Assembly: GCA_903642275.1 (NCBI GenBank)
Contig: CAHJWK010000036.1
Coordinates: 1 to 34,350 of the forward strand
Reading direction: 5' to 3'
DNA from: Chitinophagaceae bacterium
GTDB lineage: Bacteria; Bacteroidota; Bacteroidia; Chitinophagales; Chitinophagaceae
Length of the DNA stretch: 34,350 nucleotides
The notes beneath the pieces were generated by a model. The model ran no database searches and was not told the origin of the DNA. It worked only from the letters and a program-made list of their open reading frames with translations. Positions 23,291 to 31,874 of the stretch are shown piece after piece. A program made the position numbers and the translations under genes. Numbering within the stretch: the stretch's first letter is position 1; every line of letters starts with the position of its first letter.

Positions 23291-24370
23291 ATGAAAAAGT
23301 ATTTTACAACTGTTACTTTTTTAGTAGCAGCAACAACATTATTTGCCCAGGACAGTACAAAAAATAATCTTACTTTAAGTGCGTATGCTGAAGCTTATTA
23401 TAGTTATGATTTTAATAATCCATCAGTAAACAGCAAAGCGCCGTTTATATACAGCTACAACCGCAATAACGAAGTAACCATTAATCTTGCTTATGTAAAA
23501 GCAGCTTATAATAATGATAAGATTAGAGCCAACATTGCCTTAGCTGCAGGCACTTATGTTAACGCTAACTACGCAGCAGAACCCGGTGTTTTAAAAAACC
23601 TGTTTGAAGTAAATGCAGGTGTAAAAATTTCAAAGAAAAGCAGATTATGGGTTGATGCGGGCATCTTCGCTTCACATATTGGTTTTGAAAGTGCAAAAGG
23701 TAAAGATTGCTGGAATGTTACACGCAGCATTGTTGCAGATAATTCACCTTATTATGAAAGCGGCGCAAAAATCAGTTATACATCAAATAACAGTAAATGG
23801 TTTTTAAGCGCATTATATTTAAACGGATGGCAACATATTCAACGGCCTGATTATAACAGCACGCCGGCTTTTGGAACGCAGATAACTTATACGCCTTCAT
23901 CAAAAGCAACATTAAATTACAGTACATTTATTGGTAATGATAAACCAGACAGCGCAAGGCTTATGCGTTATTATCATGACTTCTATGGCATCTTTCAATT
24001 TAGCAGTGTAATTGGTTTAACAACAGGTTTTGATTTTTGCATGCAGCAAAAATCAAAAGGCAGCAGCAGTTTTAATTATGTATATGCACCTGTTATCATT
24101 TTAAAAATTTCTCCCGATAATAAAAACAGTATTGCAGCAAGAGCAGAATATTACAGCGATAAAAATCAGGCATTAGTTTCAACAAGCACAACAAATGGTT
24201 TTAAAGCACTTGGATTAAGTATAAACTACGACAGGCAGTTATTTAATAATGCTGTTTTCAGAATTGAGTTGCGCAACATTCATGGTGATGATGCTTACTT
24301 TATAAAAGATGAAAGCACATCAAAAAAGAACACAACATTTATAACAACGGCTTTAGCATTTTCTTTTTAA
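23291..24370 (+). CDS. Outer-membrane beta-barrel (porin-like) of the kdp operon
   Basis: Exported protein of 359 residues. The signal peptide MKKYFTTVTFLVAATTLFAQ is followed by a mature part rich in alternating beta strands with aromatic ends (LSAYAEAYYSYDFNNPS, WFLSALYLNGWQHIQRP, GIFQFSSVIGLTTGFDF), ending in Phe, all typical of an outer-membrane barrel; about 16 strands are plausible. It lies 4 bases after kdpC and 14 bases before kdpD, so it is an integral operon member. A barrel could let K+ cross the outer membrane under scarcity (inference). The exact family (DUF1597-like or other porin) cannot be fixed by eye. Confidence 0.82.
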   Translation: MKKYFTTVTFLVAATTLFAQDSTKNNLTLSAYAEAYYSYDFNNPSVNSKAPFIYSYNRNNEVTINLAYVKAAYNNDKIRANIALAAGTYVNANYAAEPGVLKNLFEVNAGVKISKKSRLWVDAGIFASHIGFESAKGKDCWNVTRSIVADNSPYYESGAKISYTSNNSKWFLSALYLNGWQHIQRPDYNSTPAFGTQITYTPSSKATLNYSTFIGNDKPDSARLMRYYHDFYGIFQFSSVIGLTTGFDFCMQQKSKGSSSFNYVYAPVIILKISPDNKNSIAARAEYYSDKNQALVSTSTTNGFKALGLSINYDRQLFNNAVFRIELRNIHGDDAYFIKDESTSKKNTTFITTALAFSF

Positions 24371-24384
24371 TCTTTGATAATTAC

Positions 24385-25512
24385 ATGTCAGAAGAAATAA
24401 TAAATAGTGAATCGCAACTCTTTAACACGGAAAGAAATCTCAAAGGCAAACTAAAGATATACGTTGGCATGAGCGCCGGTGTTGGTAAAACATACCGCAT
24501 GTTGCAGGAAGCGCATGCATTGCAACGCAACAACATAAACGTAAAAATTGGTTTGGTTGAAACGCATAACAGGAAAGAAACGCAGGCATTAATTGATGGC
24601 TTATCCCTTATACCAAGGCGTGAGGTTTTTTATAAAGGCAAACGTTTGGATGAGCTTGATGTAAATGCAATTTTGTTATTGCATCCTGATGTTGTAATTG
24701 TTGATGAGCTGGCGCACTCAAACATTCCAGGCAGTAAAAATGATAAGCGCTGGCAGGATGTTTTGAATATTCTTTATGCCGGTATTGATGTTATAACTGC
24801 GATAAATATTCAGCATATTGAAAGTATTAATAATGAAGTAAAACAAATTACCGGTGTTGATGTAAAAGAAAGAGTGCCTGATAAAATTTTGCAGGTTGCT
24901 GATGAAGTAGTTAATATAGATCTTACTGCTGATGAACTGATAACACGATTAAAAGAAGGAAAGATTTATGACCCAACAAAAGTACAGCAGGCATTAACCA
25001 ATTTTTTTCAGCCTGATAAAATTTTGCAGTTAAGAGAGCTTGCATTAAAAGAAGTTGCCGGCCAGGTTGAGCGAAAAGTAGACTATCAAATTACCGCAAA
25101 GCAAACTCCTTTCCGGCATGAACGTTTTATGGCTTGCATTTCTTCCAATCATGAAATTGCACAACACATCATTCGTAAAACAGCGAGACTTGCATCATAT
25201 TATAACAGCAAATGGTTTTTGTTATATGTACAGTCATCAAAAGAATCAGCAAATAAAATTCAGCTTGCTGCACAAAGGCACTTAATAAATAATTTTAAAA
25301 ATGCAACAGAGCTTGGCGCAAAAATCATTCAGAAAAAAGATAATAAAATTGCAACTTCGATTATTGAAACTGCAGTAGAAAATAATATAACAACAATATG
25401 TTTGGGCAAGCCGCATATAAATCTTTTCCAGGTAATTTTAAAAACAAGTGCTTTTAACCAGTTGCTAAAAACGCTTTCAAAAAATAATATAGATATAGTT
25501 ATTCTTTCATAA
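24385..25512 (+). CDS. KdpD sensor, N-terminal and USP domains only (no kinase)
   Basis: Protein of 375 residues equivalent to the cytoplasmic front half of KdpD. The P-loop-like GMSAGVGKT spans residues 28-36; VIVDELAHSNIPGSKNDKRW and the INIQHIESIN region complete the KdpD N-terminal ATPase-like domain (about 20-225). A universal-stress-protein domain follows (about 245-375, ERFMACISS...). The four membrane helices, GAF and histidine kinase of classic KdpD are absent and the ORF ends in a clean stop. The stop overlaps the next ATG (TAATG at 25510-25514), where a separate membrane kinase starts. The intact P-loop suggests ATP binding; the protein may modulate the kinase in trans. Confidence 0.9.
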   Translation: MSEEIINSESQLFNTERNLKGKLKIYVGMSAGVGKTYRMLQEAHALQRNNINVKIGLVETHNRKETQALIDGLSLIPRREVFYKGKRLDELDVNAILLLHPDVVIVDELAHSNIPGSKNDKRWQDVLNILYAGIDVITAINIQHIESINNEVKQITGVDVKERVPDKILQVADEVVNIDLTADELITRLKEGKIYDPTKVQQALTNFFQPDKILQLRELALKEVAGQVERKVDYQITAKQTPFRHERFMACISSNHEIAQHIIRKTARLASYYNSKWFLLYVQSSKESANKIQLAAQRHLINNFKNATELGAKIIQKKDNKIATSIIETAVENNITTICLGKPHINLFQVILKTSAFNQLLKTLSKNNIDIVILS

Positions 25513-27200
25513 TGAAGCTTACTGTAAAAAAGAAAATCTGGCTGGGGACTTTGTTCATGTTTTTGCTGATATTAATAACAGGAGGTGTTAGTATTTACTA
25601 CACTGCCAAATTGAAAAATGATGCAAGAAATGTATTGCAGGATAATTACGAAAGCCTCTCCTATTGCCAGAATATGCAGCAGCAATTAAATAATTTTGAT
25701 AATGATTATACCACATCAGTAAAAATTTTTGAAACCAATTTACAGAAGCAGGAAAGCAATGTTACCGAGCCAGGTGAAAAAAAAGCTACAACAGATTTAA
25801 GAATGTTTTTTAACAGGTTTAAAAGCAGCGATACATCAAAACAAAATTTAAAGCAGATACGTGAGCAACTTTACAACATAGTTAGCCTGAACATGATTTC
25901 TATCAAAAGAAAAAACACTGCGGCGCAACAATCTGCAACAGATGCTTTAGCTATAATTATTGCCCTTGGTGGTTTTATTTTTCTTATTGCATTTACATTC
26001 ATTATAAACTTTCCATCCGTTGTTACTAAATCAATTATTCAATTAACAGACGCCATTAAAGAAATCGCCGGTAAAAATTATAAGTATAGAATTCATATTA
26101 ATAACAAAGATGAATTCGGCACACTTGCAAATGCATTTAATAATATGGCTGAAAGGCTTGAGAATTTTGAAAGTTCCAATCTTAATAAATTAATGTTTGA
26201 AAAAAGCCGTGCCGAAGCGGTGATAAACAGTTTAAAAGATGCAAGTATTGGCCTTGATAAAAAAAACGTTATACTATTTGCGAATGAACAGGCTCTGCAG
26301 CTTTTAAACATGCGCAATGATGATATGATTGGTAAAAAGGCTGAAGCAATTGCAGAAAGGAATGACCTGTTTAAATTTTTATTGGAAAATAACAGCACCA
26401 CACCGTTTAAGATTGTTATGCTGAACAGGGAAAATTATTTTACTAAAGAAACAATTGAAATAAACCAGAATGATACGCAAAGCAAGGTTATCATCATAAA
26501 AAATATTACTTCATTTAAAGAGCTTGATGTTGCCAAAACAAATTTTATTGCTACGGTTTCACATGAATTAAAAACGCCGTTAGCTGCTTCTGATTTTAGT
26601 TTGAAATTACTGGAAGACCAGCGCACCGGAACTTTATCAGGTGAACAAAAAGAATTGATATATAACCTGAAACAGGATAACCAGCGCATGCTTAAAATTT
26701 TAAGTGAATTGCTGAATATGTCACAACTGGAAGCAGGAAAAATTCAATTGACAGTAACACAGGTTAACCCAAAAGTAATAATAGAAAATGCTATTAAAGC
26801 GGTTGAAACAAGTGCCAGGCAAAAGAACGTAAGCATACAAAATCATGCTGCAGAAAATCTATCAACCATTAATGCTGATGAAGACAAAACAATTTGGGTG
26901 CTGAACAATTTTTTAACCAATGCGATAAAATATTCTTCAGAAAATAACAGTGTTGAAGTAAGTGCCCTGCAAAAGGAAAACAATATTTTTTTTTCAGTAA
27001 AAGATAATGGCAAAGGAATTGCGCAAGAGCATCTTCCAAAATTATTTGACCGTTATTTTAAAGTGCCCGGCACTAATGAAAAAGGTACAGGTTTGGGCCT
27101 TGCCATCTCAAAAGAATTTATAGAAGCGCAGGGCGGAAAACTATTGGTAGAAAGCGAACTAAATAAAGGTTCGGTATTTAGCTTTATGTTGCCACTGTAA
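25512..27200 (+). CDS. Membrane histidine kinase paired with split KdpD
   Basis: Sensor kinase of 562 residues. Two membrane helices (about 10-30 and 150-175) flank an extracytoplasmic four-helix-like sensor. HAMP (about 180-235) and PAS (about 240-335) domains follow, then the kinase core: H-box FIATVSHELKTP with H351, N-box LTNAIKYS, DNGKGI and GTGLGLAISKEF. Its start overlaps the KdpD stop by one base, so the two are translationally coupled. It is probably the phosphodonor for the sigma-54 regulator at 17131 (inference from operon context; no other regulator is nearby). It has no KdpD membrane or GAF part, so its K+ sensing, if any, must differ. Confidence 0.9.
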   Translation: MKLTVKKKIWLGTLFMFLLILITGGVSIYYTAKLKNDARNVLQDNYESLSYCQNMQQQLNNFDNDYTTSVKIFETNLQKQESNVTEPGEKKATTDLRMFFNRFKSSDTSKQNLKQIREQLYNIVSLNMISIKRKNTAAQQSATDALAIIIALGGFIFLIAFTFIINFPSVVTKSIIQLTDAIKEIAGKNYKYRIHINNKDEFGTLANAFNNMAERLENFESSNLNKLMFEKSRAEAVINSLKDASIGLDKKNVILFANEQALQLLNMRNDDMIGKKAEAIAERNDLFKFLLENNSTTPFKIVMLNRENYFTKETIEINQNDTQSKVIIIKNITSFKELDVAKTNFIATVSHELKTPLAASDFSLKLLEDQRTGTLSGEQKELIYNLKQDNQRMLKILSELLNMSQLEAGKIQLTVTQVNPKVIIENAIKAVETSARQKNVSIQNHAAENLSTINADEDKTIWVLNNFLTNAIKYSSENNSVEVSALQKENNIFFSVKDNGKGIAQEHLPKLFDRYFKVPGTNEKGTGLGLAISKEFIEAQGGKLLVESELNKGSVFSFMLPL

Positions 27201-27322
27201 GTTTAAGATTTTGTTTGAGGCCTTATATAAAAAAACTTTTACCTTTTTCTTTTATTGTCCTGTCTGCTAAAACTAAACACGCAAATTACTGACTTGCAAA
27301 AAATCGCTTTTAATACTCACCA
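27201..27322. other. Intergenic region between convergent genes
   Basis: This 122-base AT-rich gap lies between the kinase stop and the antiporter stop. No clear hairpin terminator is visible, only a T-rich run near 27230-27260. Confidence 0.4.
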
Positions 27323-28636
27323 TTATACATTAATATCTGCTGGCTTTATTTCCGGTTGCTTGATTACTGAAACAGCAGATGATTTCTTTGCTATAGCTGC
27401 ATCGTGTTTATTTAGATAATATCTCATAAATGGACCTGCAATCAATATTGTAACAATAGTCATTACTACCAAGCCAACAAATATTGGTTCATCAATAATT
27501 TTTGCCTGTAATGCCAATGTGCCTAACACAATTTCTTGCGAACCTCTTGAGTTCATACCAAAAGCAACTGCATAAGATTCATTTTTACTTAAACCGCTCA
27601 TGCGTGCCCCAACGCCGGCGCCAATTAATTTGGCAAGACAGGCAATTAATAAAATAATAGCAACTATTTCAATATTAAAATTTGTTACAAAGTTTACACG
27701 TAAACCTATTGAAGCAAAAAATAACGGCGCAACAATATTTAATACAAACTGGTGTAAATTTTTTTGCAAAAGCTCAGGGAAAAATTTTGAATCCCCGACA
27801 ACAACACCCATCAAAAATGCACCAAAGATTCCTCTTACGCCAAGGTATTCGGTGTATATGGCACTTAATAAACAGAGACAAACAGCAACAGTAATCACTC
27901 CGCCAGTTGACAAAAATTTGTCGGCAATGAATAGAATCTTATTTACTATCCACCTGCCAATTGTGATAATAAAAATTGTATAAATAAGTACCATGCTTAC
28001 AGACCAAAATACATTTTGACCTACAGGCTTCATCAATTGTATAATGATTGAAAATAATATCCATCCTAAAAAATCATCAATCATTGCGGCAGTTAATATA
28101 AGATTGCCAATTTTGGAGCGCAGTATATCAAGGTCTAATAAAATTTTGGCAATAACCGATAACGCTGTGATGGAAAGTGCCGTTCCAAAAAACATTGCTG
28201 GTATGGCAATGCTTATGTTTGATGGTGCAGAAAAAATTTTGTCATAAAAAAAACAAACCGCACCAAAACCCAGTGCAAAGGGAAATATCAAACCCATTAA
28301 ACTTATTGATGCTGCCTGTTTCCCTTGTTTGCGAATCTGTTTTAAATCAACTTCAATACCTGCAACAAACATAAAAAGTATAATGCCGATTTGCGCAAGG
28401 CCATCAAAGGCTTTAAACGGAACGCCGTTTTGTGCTGTGAAAATATTTGCAAAAATGTGTGGTGCAATTGTACCCAATAACGAAGGCCCTAATAATATAC
28501 CTGCAATTATTTCTCCTATTACGGCAGGCTGCTTAAATTTTCTAAACAGTTCCCCAAGTACACGCGATGAAATGAGTATAATGCTAACAATTATCAGAAA
28601 ACTGAGTACTTCATCGGAACTAAGCTTTGAAACCAT
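27323..28636 (-). CDS. CPA2-family cation/proton antiporter (Kef-like)
   Basis: Inner-membrane transporter of 437 residues with 12-13 helices, of the monovalent cation:proton antiporter-2 family. Signatures: FRKFKQPAVIGEIIAGILLGPSLLG, IGIILFMFVAGIEVDLKQIRKQ, AMIDDFLGWILF in the ion-site helix (the paired Asp is present), and FGMNSRGSQEIVLG. No TrkA-N domain is fused, so it is the short form, usually Na+ or K+/H+ exchange. It converges on the kdp operon, so K+ import and possible K+ or Na+ exchange are encoded side by side. The cation cannot be inferred with certainty. Confidence 0.9.
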   Translation of the reverse strand: MVSKLSSDEVLSFLIIVSIILISSRVLGELFRKFKQPAVIGEIIAGILLGPSLLGTIAPHIFANIFTAQNGVPFKAFDGLAQIGIILFMFVAGIEVDLKQIRKQGKQAASISLMGLIFPFALGFGAVCFFYDKIFSAPSNISIAIPAMFFGTALSITALSVIAKILLDLDILRSKIGNLILTAAMIDDFLGWILFSIIIQLMKPVGQNVFWSVSMVLIYTIFIITIGRWIVNKILFIADKFLSTGGVITVAVCLCLLSAIYTEYLGVRGIFGAFLMGVVVGDSKFFPELLQKNLHQFVLNIVAPLFFASIGLRVNFVTNFNIEIVAIILLIACLAKLIGAGVGARMSGLSKNESYAVAFGMNSRGSQEIVLGTLALQAKIIDEPIFVGLVVMTIVTILIAGPFMRYYLNKHDAAIAKKSSAVSVIKQPEIKPADINV

Positions 28637-28749
28637 AACTGGTTAAATTAAAAATAAACTACAGAAATCAAATCGAAACAAAGATTTTATTTTCATGTCT
28701 GTTAGGTGAACAGGAATTATGCAAGTACTTATTCACTTATCAATATTTT

Positions 28750-31287
28750 CTAAAATGAATAATTTAATGTTATGCCATAAGTTCTGGGATCGCCGAGCAC
28801 AGCAGCATACTGACCAGTATTGCCTGAAGCTACCAGCAACTGCTCGAAATAATCTTTATTGAAAATATTCCTGCCCCATACAAATGCTGAAAGGCCATTG
28901 TTTACACGAAAGCCTGCACGTGCATTTGCAAGCACATAGGATGGAACATTCAAATATTTAGATGGCGTGGCGCTTGATGAAAAAGATGAACGGTAAAAGC
29001 TTTCCAGTGCAACAAAAAATCTTCCTGCTTTGCCCATAAATATCGCAGGTGTGCTAAACTCTCCGCCGAGCGAAACAGACCATTTTGAAATGCCTGGCAA
29101 TACTTCACCTGAAATATCTTTATATGCAGAAGGGCCGCCGGTTTCTTCAAGTGGTACAGGTGCATTTTTAAATGAAATATATTTTCCATTTGTATAAGCA
29201 GCAGCACTGTACAATGAAAAATTATTGTTTATTCTGCTGTTACCATCAAACTCTATGCCTTGTATACGTACTTTTTCTGCATTGGCAAGATAGCCACGGT
29301 TTACACCAGGCTCAGGCGTTTGTACCAGTGTTTGATAATTTTTAATGTTGGTATTATATGCTGTTAAGTTTAAAGTGGTACCGGGAAAAGGTGTTGTTTT
29401 TATTCCAGCTTCCCAATGCTGAACGTGTTCAGGTTTTACAACTGCAAGATCAGTTAAAACTTTTCCTTTATCCGTTGGAAGGCCGCTAAGATTAATTCCT
29501 ACAGATTTATACGCCGTAGAATAAGTGATATAGGTATTCACCTGCTTTGCTGCTCTGTACGATAACGTAGCCAGATAAGAAACGTTATTATTATTGGTGT
29601 TTACATTAAACTGCTGGTTAGTATAAACCAGTTTTTTTAAAGCAATTAAATTTGAATCTGATGTTTGTAAACCGCCATAAGTTGTTCTGTTGAAGTCAGC
29701 TTTTTTCTTATCATAGTTGAAGCGGATACCACCAAGCGCATGCAGTTTATTAATTACTTCCCAATCAAATTGTCCAAATGCTGCACCGCTGAAAGTTTTT
29801 AAATCAGAAGTTGTGTGAATGCCATAACCATCAAGCAAACCCGGTGTTTCCCAATCAGCACTTGTAGTGCTTTGCACAAATCTCCATTGGTCAGGCCCTG
29901 ACTCTTCTGTTTGATATGGAGTAGTATAAAGATGTTGTCCAAGCCCAAAGACACCAACAGCACCACTGATGTTTGAACTGATGTTGCCTGCATAACGCAC
30001 CTCCTGTGACCATTGCTTATGCTTATATGAAGACTGCGATAATTGCAAGGAAGATAAAGCCGTATAATCGCGGTCGTTTGAAGATTGCCAATTCCAGTAC
30101 CGCCATGCTGTAGTAGAAGTAAGTGTTCCTTTGCCCATCTTAAAATCCATGTTTAATGATGTACCACCTAAAGCATTGTCAGAGCGCCATGGTGTATTTT
30201 GATCTATGATACGATCAAACGGGTTTGTAGTAGGCAGCTTATAATTTAAGTCAGCAATAATTGCATTAAACTGGCGATAATCAGGCCGCAGTGTTTTTAC
30301 AACACCGGCAATTACCTGCGCATAACCATTTGGATGTTGGTTTGAATAATCACCTGATAGTGTAATGTCTAATTTATCTGATGGTGTATATAAAAGCTGG
30401 CCACGAACACCAAGATTATTCAGATCATTTACTAATTCATCTTTTGAAATATTTTTAATTGTGCCATTACGTTGTGTTCCCGAAAATGATAAACGGCCTG
30501 CTATTTTTTTTACAATTTTTCCTGTAATAGAAGCTTTAGCCTGCACATAATTATAATTACCATAGCTTAACTCAAAATTTCCTCCGGGCGTAAATGAAGG
30601 TTTGCGTGTGGTTATAACAAATGCACCTGCTGTTGTATTCTTACCAAACAAAGTGCCCTGCGGTCCACGCAATACTTCTATCCGGTCAACATCAATAAAA
30701 TCAAGTGTTGTAGCCGCCGGCCTTGCATAATAAACACCATCAACATAAAAACCAACACCAGGCTCAACACCATCGTTTGTTAATCCAAAAGTTGTTCCCT
30801 GTCCTCTAATATTAAGAGCAGTATTGCGGGGATTTGAAGAATATAGCTGAACCGATGGAATAAATTCTTTTATTCTATTCACGTTGAAAGCACCTGCTTC
30901 ATTTATTTGTGTACTGGTTAAAACTGTCACCGGCATTGGTACATCCTGTAATATTTCACGGCGCCTGCGTGAAATAGTAATAACGGTATCTGTATTATAT
31001 AAAGATTCAAGCTGTATTAAAACATTATTTGTATTGATATTTCTTATAACAACTTCTTCAGGCGAAAAGCCAACGGATGTAACCACTACAGTATAAGGAT
31101 AATTTTCTTTTACGCTTAAAAAAAAATGACCAGACGAGTCTGTGCTGGTACCATGTGTAGTGCTTTTTACAATAACACTTGCAAAAGGAACGCTGGCGTT
31201 TTGCTCATTTACAACCTTGCCCGTAAGTTGAGAAAAACCAAGTATTGGAACAAGTATTAAGGTCAACTGCGTAACTAATAGTTTCAT
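28750..31287 (-). CDS. TonB-dependent outer-membrane receptor
   Basis: Receptor of 845 residues, chosen from the ATG at 31287 (MKLLVTQLTLILVPILGFS, a good signal peptide) rather than the ATG at 31335, whose extra residues do not suit a signal and whose codons overlap the -7 box. After the signal comes a carboxypeptidase-like domain (about 20-105, LTGKVVNEQNASVPFASVIV), then the plug with LNIRGQG, GFYVDGVYYARP and RIEVLRGPQGTLFGKNTTAG, then a beta barrel ending in YGITLNYSF. The TonB box is not clear. No SusD partner is present, and the plug is like siderophore/vitamin-type receptors. The ligand is unknown; the adjacent Rrf2 gene hints at iron-sulfur or redox control (inference). Confidence 0.93.
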   Translation of the reverse strand: MKLLVTQLTLILVPILGFSQLTGKVVNEQNASVPFASVIVKSTTHGTSTDSSGHFFLSVKENYPYTVVVTSVGFSPEEVVIRNINTNNVLIQLESLYNTDTVITISRRRREILQDVPMPVTVLTSTQINEAGAFNVNRIKEFIPSVQLYSSNPRNTALNIRGQGTTFGLTNDGVEPGVGFYVDGVYYARPAATTLDFIDVDRIEVLRGPQGTLFGKNTTAGAFVITTRKPSFTPGGNFELSYGNYNYVQAKASITGKIVKKIAGRLSFSGTQRNGTIKNISKDELVNDLNNLGVRGQLLYTPSDKLDITLSGDYSNQHPNGYAQVIAGVVKTLRPDYRQFNAIIADLNYKLPTTNPFDRIIDQNTPWRSDNALGGTSLNMDFKMGKGTLTSTTAWRYWNWQSSNDRDYTALSSLQLSQSSYKHKQWSQEVRYAGNISSNISGAVGVFGLGQHLYTTPYQTEESGPDQWRFVQSTTSADWETPGLLDGYGIHTTSDLKTFSGAAFGQFDWEVINKLHALGGIRFNYDKKKADFNRTTYGGLQTSDSNLIALKKLVYTNQQFNVNTNNNNVSYLATLSYRAAKQVNTYITYSTAYKSVGINLSGLPTDKGKVLTDLAVVKPEHVQHWEAGIKTTPFPGTTLNLTAYNTNIKNYQTLVQTPEPGVNRGYLANAEKVRIQGIEFDGNSRINNNFSLYSAAAYTNGKYISFKNAPVPLEETGGPSAYKDISGEVLPGISKWSVSLGGEFSTPAIFMGKAGRFFVALESFYRSSFSSSATPSKYLNVPSYVLANARAGFRVNNGLSAFVWGRNIFNKDYFEQLLVASGNTGQYAAVLGDPRTYGITLNYSF

Positions 31288-31328
31288 GATACGATTTGGT
31301 TTTGGATAGACTGTTAATTCATTAATCG

Positions 31329-31361
31329 CAAACATATATAATTCCTATCAATTTAGTAGGA
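31329..31361 (-). promoter_or_regulatory. Receptor promoter with candidate Rrf2 operator
   Basis: In the receptor's direction, a TATGTTTG -7 box (31336-31329) is preceded by an imperfect palindrome with TCCTA and TAGGA arms at 31361-31343. Over 19 bases, 14 of 18 paired positions are symmetric, with an ACTAAATTGAT-like core. It covers the region where RNA polymerase would contact the -33 element, as a repressor site would. The cognate regulator could be the Rrf2 protein encoded immediately upstream. Confidence 0.5.
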
Positions 31362-31375
31362 GTTAAAAATAAAAA

Positions 31376-31843
31376 TTACTTCTTTTTGTTTTTTGTTTTC
31401 ACCAGACTGATTTCTTTAAGTCCTTCGCTCCTTCTTAATACCTCAGCAAGTGTTGCATTCTTTAACATGCGCACGGTTTCTGTACGCACTTCAGAAAATA
31501 CAGCTCTTATGCCGCAGGTTCCTTCATCAACACATTCATCACAACGCTTATAATATTTATATGCAACACAAGGCAGTAATGCAATTGGCCCGTCAAACAA
31601 GCGCATAACATCCGCAATGTTTATTTCTTCAGGAGATTTTTGTAACGAATAACCACCCAATTTTCCTTTGCGGCTGTTAAGCATTCCGGCATTACGCAAT
31701 TGCAATAAAATAGCTTCCAGAAATTTTCTTGGTATATGTTCTTTTTCAGCGATACAGCTTATTTGTATAGGTTGACCATCTTTACTTTCACGGGCAAGAT
31801 AAACCAATGCATTAATGGCGTATTTCGTTTTTCTTGAAACCAT
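31376..31843 (-). CDS. Rrf2-family transcriptional regulator with cysteine cluster
   Basis: DNA-binding protein of 155 residues. An N-terminal winged helix-turn-helix (about 1-75) has the family motif EHIPRKFLEAILLQLRNAGML and SRKGKLGGYSL, the wing. Then comes a C-terminal Cys-rich region CVAYKYYKRCDECVDEGTCGIR with four or five Cys. Rrf2 proteins such as IscR and NsrR hold a 2Fe-2S cluster through three Cys in this area, so cluster binding is plausible; the exact ligands cannot be assigned. It lies between the GH13 gene (31 bases) and the receptor (88 bases to its start), same strand. It likely controls the receptor or a wider regulon. Confidence 0.92.
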   Translation of the reverse strand: MVSRKTKYAINALVYLARESKDGQPIQISCIAEKEHIPRKFLEAILLQLRNAGMLNSRKGKLGGYSLQKSPEEINIADVMRLFDGPIALLPCVAYKYYKRCDECVDEGTCGIRAVFSEVRTETVRMLKNATLAEVLRRSEGLKEISLVKTKNKKK

Positions 31844-31874
31844 ATTTATTCAAAATTATCACACAACATTAATC

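Noticed and set aside
24385-25512. KdpD pseudogene cut by a nonsense mutation
   Set aside because: The following ORF is a different kinase with its own membrane helices and HAMP/PAS domains, coupled through TAATG. This is an organised split, not decay.
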